Positions 12,301-21,959 of a stretch of DNA of 29,483 nucleotides are shown piece after piece (positions within the stretch are counted from its first letter, which is position 1; each line of letters begins with the position of its first letter). The notes below the pieces were generated by a model. The model searched no databases, had not been told where the DNA came from, and was given only the letters and a program-made list of their open reading frames with translations. The stretch is from the NCBI GenBank assembly GCA_900660155.1, contig CABFPE010000156.1:865921-895403 (forward strand), given 5' to 3'. This DNA is from Hofstenia miamia. Lineage: Eukaryota > Xenacoelomorpha > Acoela > Hofsteniidae. The translations under genes were made by a program, and so were the position numbers.

Positions 12301-12655
12301 GTCAACTATTAAATGCAATGGTTATTAAACAGTATTTTAAACTCTTTTTTTACTTTTACAGAAACTATCTAAAATTTTAACTTTAAGTATGTGGACGAAT
12401 TTATATAATTAATGTAGTTATTTTATACATTACAGGGGATTTGTAATGTATCGCACTACGTCTTCATTTTTACTATTTCACAAACATCTAATTATTACGT
12501 ATGTTTAATTGTAAGTCTATATTCCATTATGCAATGCTAAAAAAATATTTTAAAATATTTATTTTAGTGCACGAAAAATTGTATTAACTCTTTCTTGCAT
12601 ATAAGTTTTTATTTCAAGCAAGAACCATAAAATTGAAAATATGCATGTATTTCAG

Positions 12656-12817
12656 GATTATTAGACACAAACTATCCCACTGCCCTCTGCTAGTCATACC
12701 CTATAATAGAAATGGTAACGTTTGTGTCCAAAATGATATAACCAGTACAGATGAAGGTGTTTGGGAGATTCATAGGGGAACGCACTTGCAACATACGCAA
12801 CCGGAATGCAAGAAAGG
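12656..12817 (+). CDS. Candidate internal exon, 162 bp, unidentified
   Basis: A stretch richer in GC than its surroundings is preceded by TGTATTTCAG and followed by GTTAGT, which fit 3' and 5' splice sites. In the open frame it encodes about 53 complete codons including HCPLLVIPYNRNGNVC and, later, EGVWEIHRGTHLQHTQPEC. The C...C...H...H spacing near the end loosely recalls FLYWCH/GCM-type zinc fingers, where a Cys-rich part is followed by H.H, but key residues of those families are not clearly present. The exon length is a multiple of three. No partner exons could be identified, and it may equally be a fossil fragment of a transposase. Confidence 0.35.
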
Positions 12818-12985
12818 GTTAGTTATCCCAAACAACAGTTTATAGAGAAAATTTTGAAATTGCCATAATTCAAGACAATTCTTTGCAAACACCATCTATC
12901 AGACAACAAAATACATCGTAAATAGTGATTCGCAGTTCCTTCTTCTTTTATATGATGTATATAATATTTTAATGTATTAGTGGGT

Positions 12986-13003
12986 ATTGACATCATATGA
13001 TGT
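12986..13003. repeat. Palindromic CATATGATG motif, copy 1
   Basis: ATTGACATCATATGATGT contains the perfect 14-bp palindrome ACATCATATGATGT. The same 18 bases recur at 13121-13138, and related sites lie at about 12949-12960 and 13078-13089. Confidence 0.85.
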
Positions 13004-13120
13004 ACGAAAATGTTACATTCTGCCGACGACTGCCATTATATGATATTGATGCGCAACTGTACCATAGCGGCGCCAGCTTCATATGATGACTTGCTGTTTA
13101 TTAGTCGGTTCAGCGCTGTT

Positions 13121-13138
13121 ATTGACATCATATGATGT
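13121..13138. repeat. Palindromic CATATGATG motif, copy 2
   Basis: Exact 18-bp repetition of 12986-13003, 135 bp downstream. The interval between them is unusually GC-rich for this window (GCGGCGCCAGC near 13067). Protein binding or a repeat-element origin are both possible; neither is shown. Confidence 0.85.
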
Positions 13139-13149
13139 TTACAAAGAAT

Positions 13150-13635
13150 GCAGGAAGTCTAGTGTTATAAGCCATTATTGAAAAGATTAACAATTTTTCC
13201 TTGAAATTCGAATTGAAAAAGATTTGAATTCTCTCCATACCGGATGTTTAGCTATCTATAATGTTTTGAACCCATGGAAACAACAAAGAAATTTGAATGT
13301 TTCTTGATATGTGGAAAGATATTCCAAATCCATTGAGGTGTGCAGTGCGCAAAGCGTGAGGAGACTCTCCTCTATCACGTGGTGCTTTGAGAGACTCTCC
13401 TCTATCACGTGGTGCTTTGAGAGACTCTCCTCTATCACATGGTGCTTTGAGAGACTCTCCTTTATCACTTGGTGCTTTGAAAGACTCTCCTCTATCACGT
13501 GGTGCTTTGAGAGACTCTCCTCTATCAAGTGGTGCTTTGAGATTGAGTGCAGCTTTAATAGTTTTTGAAATATACACGTTAAAAAATTTTAATAGGATCA
13601 CGAAAATGTTTCAAAATCCCTAGGCTATTTAAGGT
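13150..13635 (+). repeat. Dispersed repeat family, copy B (carries the minisatellite)
   Basis: Aligns with copy A over its first half (TTTTTCCTTGAAA, ATTCTCTCCATACC, GTTTTGAACCCATGGAA, TTGATATGTGGAAAGATATTCC, CCATTGAGGTG). It aligns with the reverse complement of copy C over its second half (AGATTGAG.(G/A)CAGCTTTAATAGTTTTTGA(A/G)ATAT, then GCT(A/G)TTTAAG(G/A)TTAA). Between the halves lies a six-fold 30-bp array that is single in copy C. Two open frames on each strand over the array are by-products of a repeat length divisible by three. Confidence 0.8.
13361..13540. repeat. 30-bp minisatellite, six tandem units
   Basis: Six contiguous 30-bp units at 13361, 13391, 13421, 13451, 13481 and 13511, of the form GAGACTCTCCTCTATCACGT + GGTGCTTTGA. 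Units differ only at a few positions (CACAT, CACTT and CAAGT variants; one CTTTATC; one AAGACTC). There are no spacers, so it is a minisatellite and not CRISPR-like. It sits inside dispersed-repeat copy B, and copy C carries one diverged unit at the same place. Confidence 0.97.
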
Positions 13636-15769
13636 TAATTAGTTTTAAATAGAAAGTCGATAATGGAAATGTCTATATGTAATTTGAATTATTCGTAAGA
13701 TATCTCTTGTCGAATTTGCATTTTTTTAGAATCAATGTAAACATGCTTAAATATATCAAAATTTCTTGAAATTTTTCATTGTTAAAAGTTTCAGAATTCA
13801 TATAATTATAATTCAAAATGTAAAACCATGCTTTTGAAGAGTTATTCAAATCACATTAAATGGTATTTAAAGTTATTTGACACCAGGTACATCTATAGAA
13901 CAGCATCCTTTCAAAGAAGGTCTACTTTAATATTTGTGATAGTAGACTATTGAAAACTGTGAGCCTTAACTACTTCTCTTGCACTGTGTAGTCAATCCAG
14001 AAAAGGAAATGAAAAAAACGCAAATAGTTTTGCATGGAGCTTTTGAGTACTTACACGTATGCCCATCCAATTCCATCCCACCAAAGGGATTGCACTTTTA
14101 ATATTTATCCTGAATACAGTTCAAATAAAATTATATAATTTATGAAAGCTTAGGTTTAGTCTTTTCCAAAATCTTCAAATATTAATACTAGCACAACCAT
14201 TGTATAATTTACCAGTATTTATTAATTACAAAGCTCATATATTATATAACGTATAGCACAATAATTGATTTAATATTATAATAGAGAAATTCGCTGGCAC
14301 CATTGGCATTTACCACTTACATTGTACTGCACTTAGTTATGTATTATAGTAAAGGGGTTTCTTGTCATCAAGTGTGCTTTGTGGTTTTTGCAACAAAGTT
14401 CATATTGATGAAAAAGTAATATCAGGCAATATGCATATAGAAAAAATTTATCCACAATCGTTTGCCTTGTTACATTCCAAAACCAAGTGTGTCAATCATT
14501 GGACAATAAATTTAGTATATGAATACAAACATTATAAGTCAATTTGATTAAGAGGCTGAAGCTATTTGCTTTAATTACTTTTTGGATTCTCAGCACATTT
14601 ACTCTTTGTTGCATTGATTCAATTTTCAAATCACAAAGATTCCTATGCAAAGATTATATTTGTAAGCCAATTGAAGTTTCACTTGGATCTTCATAAGGTA
14701 CTGTAGCATAATCCATATAAAAGAACAAAGAAAGAAGAAAAATAACCAAGATCGAATATCAATCTAACATAAAACTCATTTATACTATTTTTGTATTTTT
14801 AATAGTATTAGCATCAGGTCATATAATTTGAAAAACTGTAAAGCAAGTATTTGCCGCTTGAACTCTTTTGACAAATCACATGTGGACAATTAGCTCCACG
14901 TGGATTTTGAGTAGCCGTCATTTTCACGCAGAAATATTCTACGTAGACGGCAGAAATAAAACGGTGACAGGTACAGTTTGTAGACGGTTTTATTCTTTTT
15001 AATTTGTCGCAGCTAGTGTCACACGTTGTTAATTATTGTTTCTATTTTAAATGTTGGTGGTCCTAATGTTTATTCTAGTACAAGCAATTCTTGAGTGGTT
15101 GAATCAAACTACTTCATTATGAAATGCTCACATGATTCTTCAGCTGGAATGCTGAAATTTATAAGCATTGTGATAATTACTTTCACACCAAAATTGATTT
15201 GACTACAACTTAAAGACCCTATTAAAAACACTGGCAAAATGCGCAATAACGAAGGTGAGCAGCTCAAATGATTTCTAATACTCAGAGATGCAAGTGATCC
15301 TGATTTTGGACCACAAGAGCTAGTAACAAGGCATTGATAAGGAATGAGACCTACACATACCCAGCCAAAATCCGTTAGGAATTAGATGTAAACCTACATG
15401 TTACAAGTTTAACACTCAGTGATAATGCAACCCAAGTGTTATTTAGGCAAGAGTAGCACATGGCCGTGCAGCCCCTGGTCTAAGTATTGGAAAAAAATAG
15501 GCCTACATTTCAAAAATGATCTACAATTAGGCAACAGGTGAATCAAATCAATCAAATGCAGTTAATTCAATAAAATTTACAGAAAATGTGTTGAAGTATC
15601 TAATTGATATTCTGAAATTTTATATTTTGTATCATATACTCTTCTAAAACAAATTTTTTCAATTTCTGTGTGTAGACGATGTTATAATTTCCAAAATTAG
15701 CGCAAAGTTTGGTCTAGTAAATCGAACTTTTACGGCAGGAATTTTAAATGCGCAGAATTTAGCATTAGT
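13636..15769. other. AT-rich stretch, no supported gene
   Basis: I see no assignable gene or transposon end. There is an imperfect hairpin with AATAAAAC arms at about 14955-14998, and a 61-codon plus-strand open frame at 14362-14547 with a CGFCNKVH start but no further zinc-finger spacing. A short plus-strand piece near 15285-15340 (DASDPDFGPQELV) looks protein-like but ends at once. Confidence 0.5.
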
Positions 15770-16235
15770 TTAATCTTAAACAGCATGGCGATTTTTGAAA
15801 AATTTTCATTATCCTTTAAAAATATTTTAGAGGCTTATATCTCAAAAACTATTAAAGCTGTGCTCAATCTGAAAGCATTACATGCTAGAGAAGAGTCTTC
15901 TTTTTTTTCGCTCCAAATTCACGCTCTGGCTGTGCCCCATAGAGGTGTGCTGTTGCGCGAAGCCTCGATTCGCAAGGGCCTTCGGCCCCGTGACCTCTGA
16001 TTTGTGCACGGCCGCCTCAATAGGCTTGAAATATCTTTGCACACATCAAGAAGCAGGCAATGTTCTATGTTGCCGACATGGGCTCAAAACTTTCTAAATA
16101 CATGAACACTAGATATTGAGAGAATTTAAATCTTTCTCAAAATTTCGAAATTCTCAAAGAAAACTTCTTAATTTTTTCAACAACCTTTTCCACAGCAATA
16201 AAATTTTAATAGCAATTTTCAGCATTGCATTAAAG
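15770..16235 (-). repeat. Dispersed repeat family, copy C (inverted, nearly full length)
   Basis: Read on the minus strand it begins near CTTTAATGCAATGCTGAAAAT, as copy A does. It then passes the shared blocks AATTCTCTCAAT, TTTTGAGCCCATG, TTGATGTGTGCAAAGATATT and CTATTGAGG, one diverged 30-bp unit (AGACTCTTCTCTAGCATG...GCTTTCAGA), then ATTGAGCACAGCTTTAATAG and GCTGTTTAAGATTAA. It is the copy that best shows the full extent of the family, about 465 bp. Plus-strand open frames at 15785-16000 and 15882-16097 lie in this repeat and are not genes. Confidence 0.8.
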
Positions 16236-17202
16236 TATGTTCCCCAATAGACCGATCCATGTTCGCCCAAGATTCTCAAAATTTGGAAATAGGTTTGGAG
16301 AATTTCTTTGTAAATGTGGAAAAACGTTTTGTCCTTTAAAAAGGACGTCAGGCTGTTTAAGGTTAAATGGGATGGGCTTGGGGCTAAATTTTCGTCACAA
16401 GTTCATCTCTTCTAAAAGTGAAATTGAATTAAACTTTCTCTATAACTAAAAAATTTCTAAAACTAGTGAGCTGTGCAAAAGTTTGATTATTTCTTAAGGT
16501 ATTATCAAATTTAGATTATGTCTAAGCTCTTAATTTTATAAGTACTTGTTATTTTTCAAGCGTATTGTAAGATGATATTCATATTAATAACTGAATAATG
16601 AGATTTTACTGCCATTATTTACATGGCACTACTAAAAATAACGCAATAAGTAATTTGTTAATAAGTTTGAAAAATAAAAAACTTAATATAGGAGTCCGAT
16701 TTTCTGAATGCAAAATTTAAAACTTTGTGAAGACTGTTTAATTAATGCAATTGTTAACGCTATTTTAGAGCATCTTTTTCGGACCACGTCTTTGAAGTGA
16801 TTTTAATGAAAATATATCAGCCACAGGTTTGAATATCGAAGAATTTCCGTGCTTTTTACATGAAATGGTTTTCACATCGACATTTTCGAGTGTTTGATGA
16901 ATTTTGCCAAAATTGATATTAACTTTTCAGCGGCTGGTTTTTTATACAAACCGTTGCTACACAAGTGATTCCAACTTTGATTACATATTAATTTTTTGAA
17001 ATTTGATTTTTAATGATATTTGGTTATCAAATACTAACGAGGAGTTCGAAAATGCAATTAAACAAATTTTTGCACTGGTTATATAGACTAATAGCTACAA
17101 AAAACACAGATAAATCAAAAGCAAAATATATGCATGGCTTAAATAATAGTGAACAAACGTGCTTGCTGAATGCTCGGTTTGGTTGGTACTATATATAGAC
17201 AT
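16236..17202. other. AT-rich stretch, no supported gene
   Basis: A 70-codon plus-strand open frame (16237-16449) crosses the hairpin GTCCTTTAAAAAGGAC (about 16330-16345) and a GGCTGTTTAAGGTTAA motif that also closes the dispersed repeat copies, so this part may hold another end of that family. Nothing else is recognisable. Confidence 0.5.
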
Positions 17203-17226
17203 ATATTATTATTATTATTATTATTT
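17203..17226. repeat. (ATT)n microsatellite
   Basis: About seven ATT units. It lies about 200 bp beyond the last recognisable minus-strand Penelope coding sequence, so it may mark the 3' end of that element, but this is inference. Confidence 0.85.
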
Positions 17227-17499
17227 GAATATGACGACAGTCTTAAAAATCAATTTTGATGTGTTACCATAATCTCAGTTTACAAAGTATGCTTTAAATA
17301 AATTTACAATCAACTACACTAAATATAAATGATCTTATTACATACACTTAGAATAGAATTTAGAGTCATCATGCTTTGTTGTCGATTTAATAATTGACCG
17401 TTTTTTGTTTCTTTTATATATATTCCCTCTGCTATTTTTGGTTGTTCTGTTCTTAGTAAAATTTTAGATTAATCTTTATTAGCTTACCTGTGATGGGTA

Positions 17500-17780
17500 A
17501 AATATTCTTAATTTAGATGACTTTTTAAATGCTCATCTTATTCCAGAAGTCGCTTAGTTTCACCGATGTTTGATTTAATCCCAATCATCATATGTGTATT
17601 TGTAGACTATGGATGAAACTAAGTTTTTTGGGATATTGTCTTTGTTACGAAACATATCTTTTTTTTAAACGATGTAAAAATCGGGGTTATCTTAGTAATT
17701 TTTAGCTTTGTATTCAGAATGTTCACTCTTTTCTTAATTTCTCAACTTCGTTACTTAGATATGGTATTTCCAAATATACT
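17500..17780 (-). pseudogene. Penelope-like GIY-YIG endonuclease remnant
   Basis: Across two frames the minus strand reads SSIVYKYTYDDW (about 17615-17580), IGETKRLLE (about 17570-17543) and DEHLKSS (about 17540-17520). The order matches the Penelope GIY-YIG core, where ..VYk..C..C...YIGET.R.L..R..EH is typical. The frame change lies between the first two blocks. The element's C terminus and tail are not distinguishable. Confidence 0.7.
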
Positions 17781-17786
17781 TCAATT

Positions 17787-18117
17787 TTAGTCTCTTTTTG
17801 TATTTTTAACATCTTGATGGTTTTCTTTGCTGTAATTATTTTCAAATAGATGATCTGAATATTTTCTTAAAATATTATGAGGATATCCATTTTGTTCTAA
17901 GATGGTAAAAAATTGATAAAAGGCATTAACTGTATGTTCGTATGTCGAACAGATTTTATATACTCGATCAAATAATGCCTTAATTGTATTCAATTTATGC
18001 GATATATTGCAAGCAGAGCTATATGGGATATATAATCCTGAGTTGGTTTCTTTCATATTCCAGCTTGCTTCATATGATGTGTTAAACTTATGAACACAAA
18101 CATCTAAAAATACAAAT
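17787..18117 (-). pseudogene. Penelope-like connector/thumb fragment
   Basis: The frame opens with FLDVCVHKFNTS (about 18117-18070), matching the Penelope block LPFLD..v.r.......S.yRKpt..g.Y. It continues through ETNSGLYIPYSSAC, then KLNTIKALFDRVYKICS and LEQNGYPHNIL, which fit the family's K...i..L..Ra..ic and L..NGYP blocks. It is open for about 110 codons to a stop at 17787. Confidence 0.85.
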
Positions 18118-18149
18118 TTGTTTTCCTTTTGATCTTCCTTTGTGATATT

Positions 18150-18540
18150 CTATAAAAATGTCTTTGTTACTAAAAGTTCCAAAAAACGTCGTCTAACATA
18201 TCGTATGTAAAGTTGAGGATTGGTTACATTTGAATTAGTGAAGTTACTCTCAATCATGTCCATGGCAAATGCAGCCATGGTAGGTCCTAATGCAGAACCC
18301 ATTGCCATTCCGTGAATTTGGTGATGCAACTTATTATTAAAAATAAATGGTGTGTTGAGACAACACATATTTAACAATTTCTCCAAAACTTCATGACTTA
18401 TTATAATTTCATCTTTAGGAATAAGCTTGATAATATGGTCTATTGTCTTTCTTACAGGAAAAGCAAAAAAAATGTGGAACTTGCAAGAATGTCACAAAAT
18501 CACATTTATTACAAACTTTAATGTATTCTTCAAATATTAG
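18150..18540 (-). pseudogene. Penelope-like reverse transcriptase core fragment
   Basis: The minus strand encodes a decayed motif A region (CDFVTFL, about 18515), then TIDHIIKLIPKDE, LNTPFIFNNKLHHQIHG, and the strongly diagnostic AMGSALGPTMAAFAMDMIE, which matches the Penelope pattern Q..G.AMGSPLSP..A...M. It reaches RYV just before the catalytic site. One extra base at 18194 then shifts the frame so that the expected YVDD is read as YVRR. The bases for Asp-Asp are present (18188-18193) in the next frame. The open part ends at a stop near 18150. Confidence 0.88.
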
Positions 18541-18545
18541 AAGTA

Positions 18546-19844
18546 CACTTAATCGCCTATACCTGCATTTTTGAAATACATAATATTTTCAAAGTATTTC
18601 TAATATTAGTAAATTACTTGATTACATATTACATGTACTATGAAAACAATGAACAGTTTGTTAAGATGTTTAATAATAAATTACTTCTTTATTCTCAATA
18701 TTATAATTATAAAATGTATTCTAAAATATATCGATTGTTTGTTTTAATCAAGTACCTTGTATTTTTATCGTGTTTGTGAAATTCTGTTTGCATCTTTAAA
18801 GAGTATACCACTTAAAAATTGAATGATTTTGCTATAGGCTTTCTTCTCAACAAAAACTCGAAAGTTTAAGTAAAAGTTTAGGTGTTTCCTAGTGACCCCA
18901 GTAGAATACTTACAAACAGATGTCTTCATGTGATCGATATTCACACATGTGATTAATGATTTTTGGATGGTAGGGCCTTTTTGGGTTACACATCAAAACC
19001 ATTACCATATATTATGCTTTCAAATTTTTTTAATTTTTTCACTAATTTGGTGATTCTGTCCCCATTATGCAGGCTTATCATATTAATGGGTTATTAGTAT
19101 TCTTAATATGATTACAATATGCTTCAGAAATGTAAACAATTTTTTTGTAATCATTAAATAATTTTTTATTGTCATTTATTGTAGACGCTGCAAATAAGGA
19201 CATATAACAAATAACAGCTTAGATATAATTTAAAAAATGTGCCTTTTAAAGAATGAATGTACATATCTCAGTAAAATATTAGGTCTCCCACAGAATTTCG
19301 AATAAAACTTCTAACTACCCATCATTATCGATGCTACAAACAGTTTCTTCAATCCAATGAACAAGAGTCACTACGTCCAAGAATTTGAAAATCGGATTCT
19401 TAAAGGTAAACACTTACAGAAAAAATCAATCATTAAATTACCGAACAAAATCAATTTATAAACTCAAAAAACATCAAAAGAAGTAAAATAAGAACAACAC
19501 ATAAGTCCCAAAAAAGTGATAAAATGAGCTTGCAATTATAACCTTGATCACTATAAGCAATATTTTGAAAAATGAGTTACGTATTAATTTTATGCCGTAA
19601 TTTGAAATTTATCACAAAAATAGCAGTTTGCATTTCGATGTGGCCTAACATCTAATGAGCAAAGGGCAATATTTTCATTATGTATGTGACGAAGCTTAAG
19701 TAAGAATTTGAAATTCGATGTCTATCGATTCAAAAATTTAGTTTTCATGTATTACATACTTCAACTTTTTCATGTAAAGATTAAATGGCCAAGTATTTCA
19801 AGGTTATCTATGTACCATTTTGATTTTGCCACCAATTTGCAATC
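18546..19844. other. AT-rich interval upstream of the Ig/FN3 gene
   Basis: No gene or domain is visible. If the Ig/FN3 gene has a promoter or 5' untranslated exon it lies here, but I cannot single out a TATA box or splice site among the AT-rich sequence. Confidence 0.5.
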
Positions 19845-21614
19845 ATGTGCAATGAAGAAACCAACTGTATTTTAATCTTTCTTACTTCGATCGTAACAAT
19901 TGTAACACCACAACTTTTTGACAGCAAACTCATATTTAAAGAAAACAAAATTTTGCAGCAATCAACTCTTTTCTCTGTTGAACATATTTGTGAAGTAGAA
20001 CACTTAAAAGATTTTCAAAAGTATTGGATTGCAGACAAAAATTATTCTTCGCCAATCTATGGTAGTATATATGGTCTTTATAAAAACCCTGGTACATTCG
20101 TTTGTTACATAGAATCTATGTATGGAAAGTTTATGTCATCAGAAAATCACCAGGTTAAGAGTAACGCAAAATTCCCTGCAATAAATACAATAAAGAAGCA
20201 ACTAAAATTTGACTGTGACCAGCATTTTTTGCAAGATCGTGGTTATACTGAGAATACATTTTCATGGGACCAATACCCATTTGTTTTGCTTACCGTTGAG
20301 ATTTCTGAAAAGGATGAAGCAAAAAGACGAATTGTTATAGGAAATAGCTACGAATTAATAGTTGTTCATAGTTTCAAGGAAGACAATAACAGGAATTTAG
20401 CATATTATTCATCCGTTCCAAGACATGGTGCTTTCACAAAAATAAATTACTTCAGACTAAAGCATTCAAGCAGCAGTAATTGTCCTGATGGGCTTGACCA
20501 TGCTCCAATTTGGGCAAGTACCCCACTTGAAAATAAAAATGTTACCTGCTACTTAGGAGAGCCTGTATTAATTAAATGTATTGCATTTGGCTATCCGTTG
20601 CCTGACATACGTTTTAAGTCTCTAAATGGAATTAATATAAGTGGTTTTATAAACAAAGAGCAAAATGGAATATATATTAAAGAATGTAAATTTGATTACA
20701 TGTCAAAGTACAACTGCTCTGCAAAAAACTACATTGGTGAGATATCACTGCTATTTTTTCTTCAAGTAAGGGGTCCCCCAATTGTCAAGAAGTGCACCAA
20801 TGGTGGAATTTACGCTCAAAATTCAAAAGTCACTCTTTCGTGTCATTTTCAATCACCAACTTTTCAAAGTCTTTCCATAAGTGTTAATGGTACTAAAACA
20901 TTGGCCATGGATAAAGCCCACATCGTTTCGAAAACACATGACACAATAACATTAACTATTTTGGATTTGCAACCAAATGACACTGCAATATACCAGTTTG
21001 TAGCAAAAAATGAATATGGAAATCGAGTTCATAACTTTCAAATAGAAGTGTTGAGATTTAGAAAACTCAACATGGTGGCAATTGGTTCCAAAATTCTGAT
21101 GAATTTTCGACTCTCAGGTGATGAATTAAAGAGGGTATCATCCATAGTATTGCATTCAAAGACTGACACAGCAAACCTACTAATAAAAAGGGTAAACGTT
21201 ACTGAATCGTACATAATGGATGAAACGGAACCATTGCGCAATTACACAGTTGCTGCAAAAATCAATTTCAATGATGGCAAAACTAAACTCCTTGCGGGTA
21301 ATATACTGACAGCAAATGATATAGGCTATATTAGTATTCCTTCTTCGCCTTTTGTAATTCAGTTGAACAAAACATTTTTTGAAGTTTCATGGAAAAGCGT
21401 TATTGGAGCAATTTACTATAACTTAAAAGTGCTGGACCAAACTAATTCAAGTATCCTTTCAAAGGAATTATTTTTCCATGATCCACTGAATGTTGAACTG
21501 CCAGGAAAATTTCGTGATGAATACAAAATTTGGTTCACTGCATGTAACATTGAAAAGTGTACCACAAGTCCTGCAGTTTATTTTCAACTGCAAGAAAACC
21601 CAATTTCAGCATAG
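19845..21614 (+). CDS. Secreted Ig/FN3 domain protein, single open exon (589 aa)
   Basis: This is the only long open frame in the window. The N terminus has a short polar lead and a hydrophobic stretch (about residues 8-21, CILIFLTSIVTIV), consistent with a signal peptide. Residues 30-215 are a Cys-containing region (C49, C87, C124, C213) that I cannot assign. Residues 221-309 look like an Ig domain, with Cys245 and Cys291 in the contexts IKCIAFGYPLPDI and YNCSAKNYIGE. Residues 310-402 are a second Ig-like domain with Cys333 and the DLQPNDTAIYQF signature, but Phe385 replaces the usual second Cys. Residues 405-491 and 495-585 resemble two FN3 domains; the last carries Cys567 and Cys572. About ten N-glycosylation sequons are present. 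No transmembrane helix follows, so secretion is likely unless further exons add an anchor. A role in extracellular recognition or adhesion is inferred. The start is the first ATG before the signal peptide; no clear polyadenylation signal follows the stop. Confidence 0.85.
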   Translation: MCNEETNCILIFLTSIVTIVTPQLFDSKLIFKENKILQQSTLFSVEHICEVEHLKDFQKYWIADKNYSSPIYGSIYGLYKNPGTFVCYIESMYGKFMSSENHQVKSNAKFPAINTIKKQLKFDCDQHFLQDRGYTENTFSWDQYPFVLLTVEISEKDEAKRRIVIGNSYELIVVHSFKEDNNRNLAYYSSVPRHGAFTKINYFRLKHSSSSNCPDGLDHAPIWASTPLENKNVTCYLGEPVLIKCIAFGYPLPDIRFKSLNGINISGFINKEQNGIYIKECKFDYMSKYNCSAKNYIGEISLLFFLQVRGPPIVKKCTNGGIYAQNSKVTLSCHFQSPTFQSLSISVNGTKTLAMDKAHIVSKTHDTITLTILDLQPNDTAIYQFVAKNEYGNRVHNFQIEVLRFRKLNMVAIGSKILMNFRLSGDELKRVSSIVLHSKTDTANLLIKRVNVTESYIMDETEPLRNYTVAAKINFNDGKTKLLAGNILTANDIGYISIPSSPFVIQLNKTFFEVSWKSVIGAIYYNLKVLDQTNSSILSKELFFHDPLNVELPGKFRDEYKIWFTACNIEKCTTSPAVYFQLQENPISA

Positions 21615-21959
21615 CTATCTAATGATGTTGATGCAGTCAGGTCTGTAATACTTGTCAGGTTCTTTTACAAACTAATTCTACCATGTTCACTTGCAAATAT
21701 ATTATAATTTAAATTATCGTGTTTGACAAATTTGCTTATGTAAAGTGTCTATCTTTAGAGGTACATCAATGCATCTTTGCATAATTCTGTAGCATTGCTG
21801 TCAGATATGAAAAATCTATTTAATTGCATTGTTTTTCCACACAACATAGACAACCCAAATCCAACAAAACTACATTTGTAGGGTCAATGAATTTTGAGTA
21901 TGCATGGATAATAGTACAATATCAGTTTTTCTTATTATTTAAGCTATTTTAGTTAAATA

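Larger units (their letters stand above)
17400..18545 (-). mobile_element. Penelope-like retroelement, 5'-truncated and broken
   Basis: Three Penelope-like parts follow in the expected order on the minus strand: reverse transcriptase core (about 18545-18150), connector/thumb region (about 18117-17787), and a GIY-YIG endonuclease-like end (about 17780-17500). Penelope-like elements are the retroelements that join an RT related to telomerase with a GIY-YIG nuclease. The fingers part of the RT is missing, and frameshifts separate the pieces. It is an old inactive insertion facing the same strand as the other retroelements in the window. Confidence 0.85.

Noticed and set aside
13361..13540. CRISPR-like regular repeats
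   Set aside because: The six 30-bp units are contiguous with no spacers, and the sequence is eukaryotic, so this is a minisatellite.
13248..13623. Repeat-containing proteins of 78-117 residues on both strands
   Set aside because: The frames exist only because a 30-bp unit without stops is repeated; they continue into a dispersed repeat and have no start context or domain.
14955..14998. AATAAAAC-arm hairpin as a possible transposon end or RNA element
   Set aside because: The stem is short and imperfect, and nothing around it forms an element or gene.
15785..16449. Three short plus-strand open frames
   Set aside because: The first two lie in the inverted dispersed repeat copy C, and the third crosses a hairpin and the repeat's end motif; no domain is visible.
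21038..21241. 67-codon minus-strand open frame
   Set aside because: It is antisense to the Ig/FN3 gene's first FN3 domain and has no support of its own.
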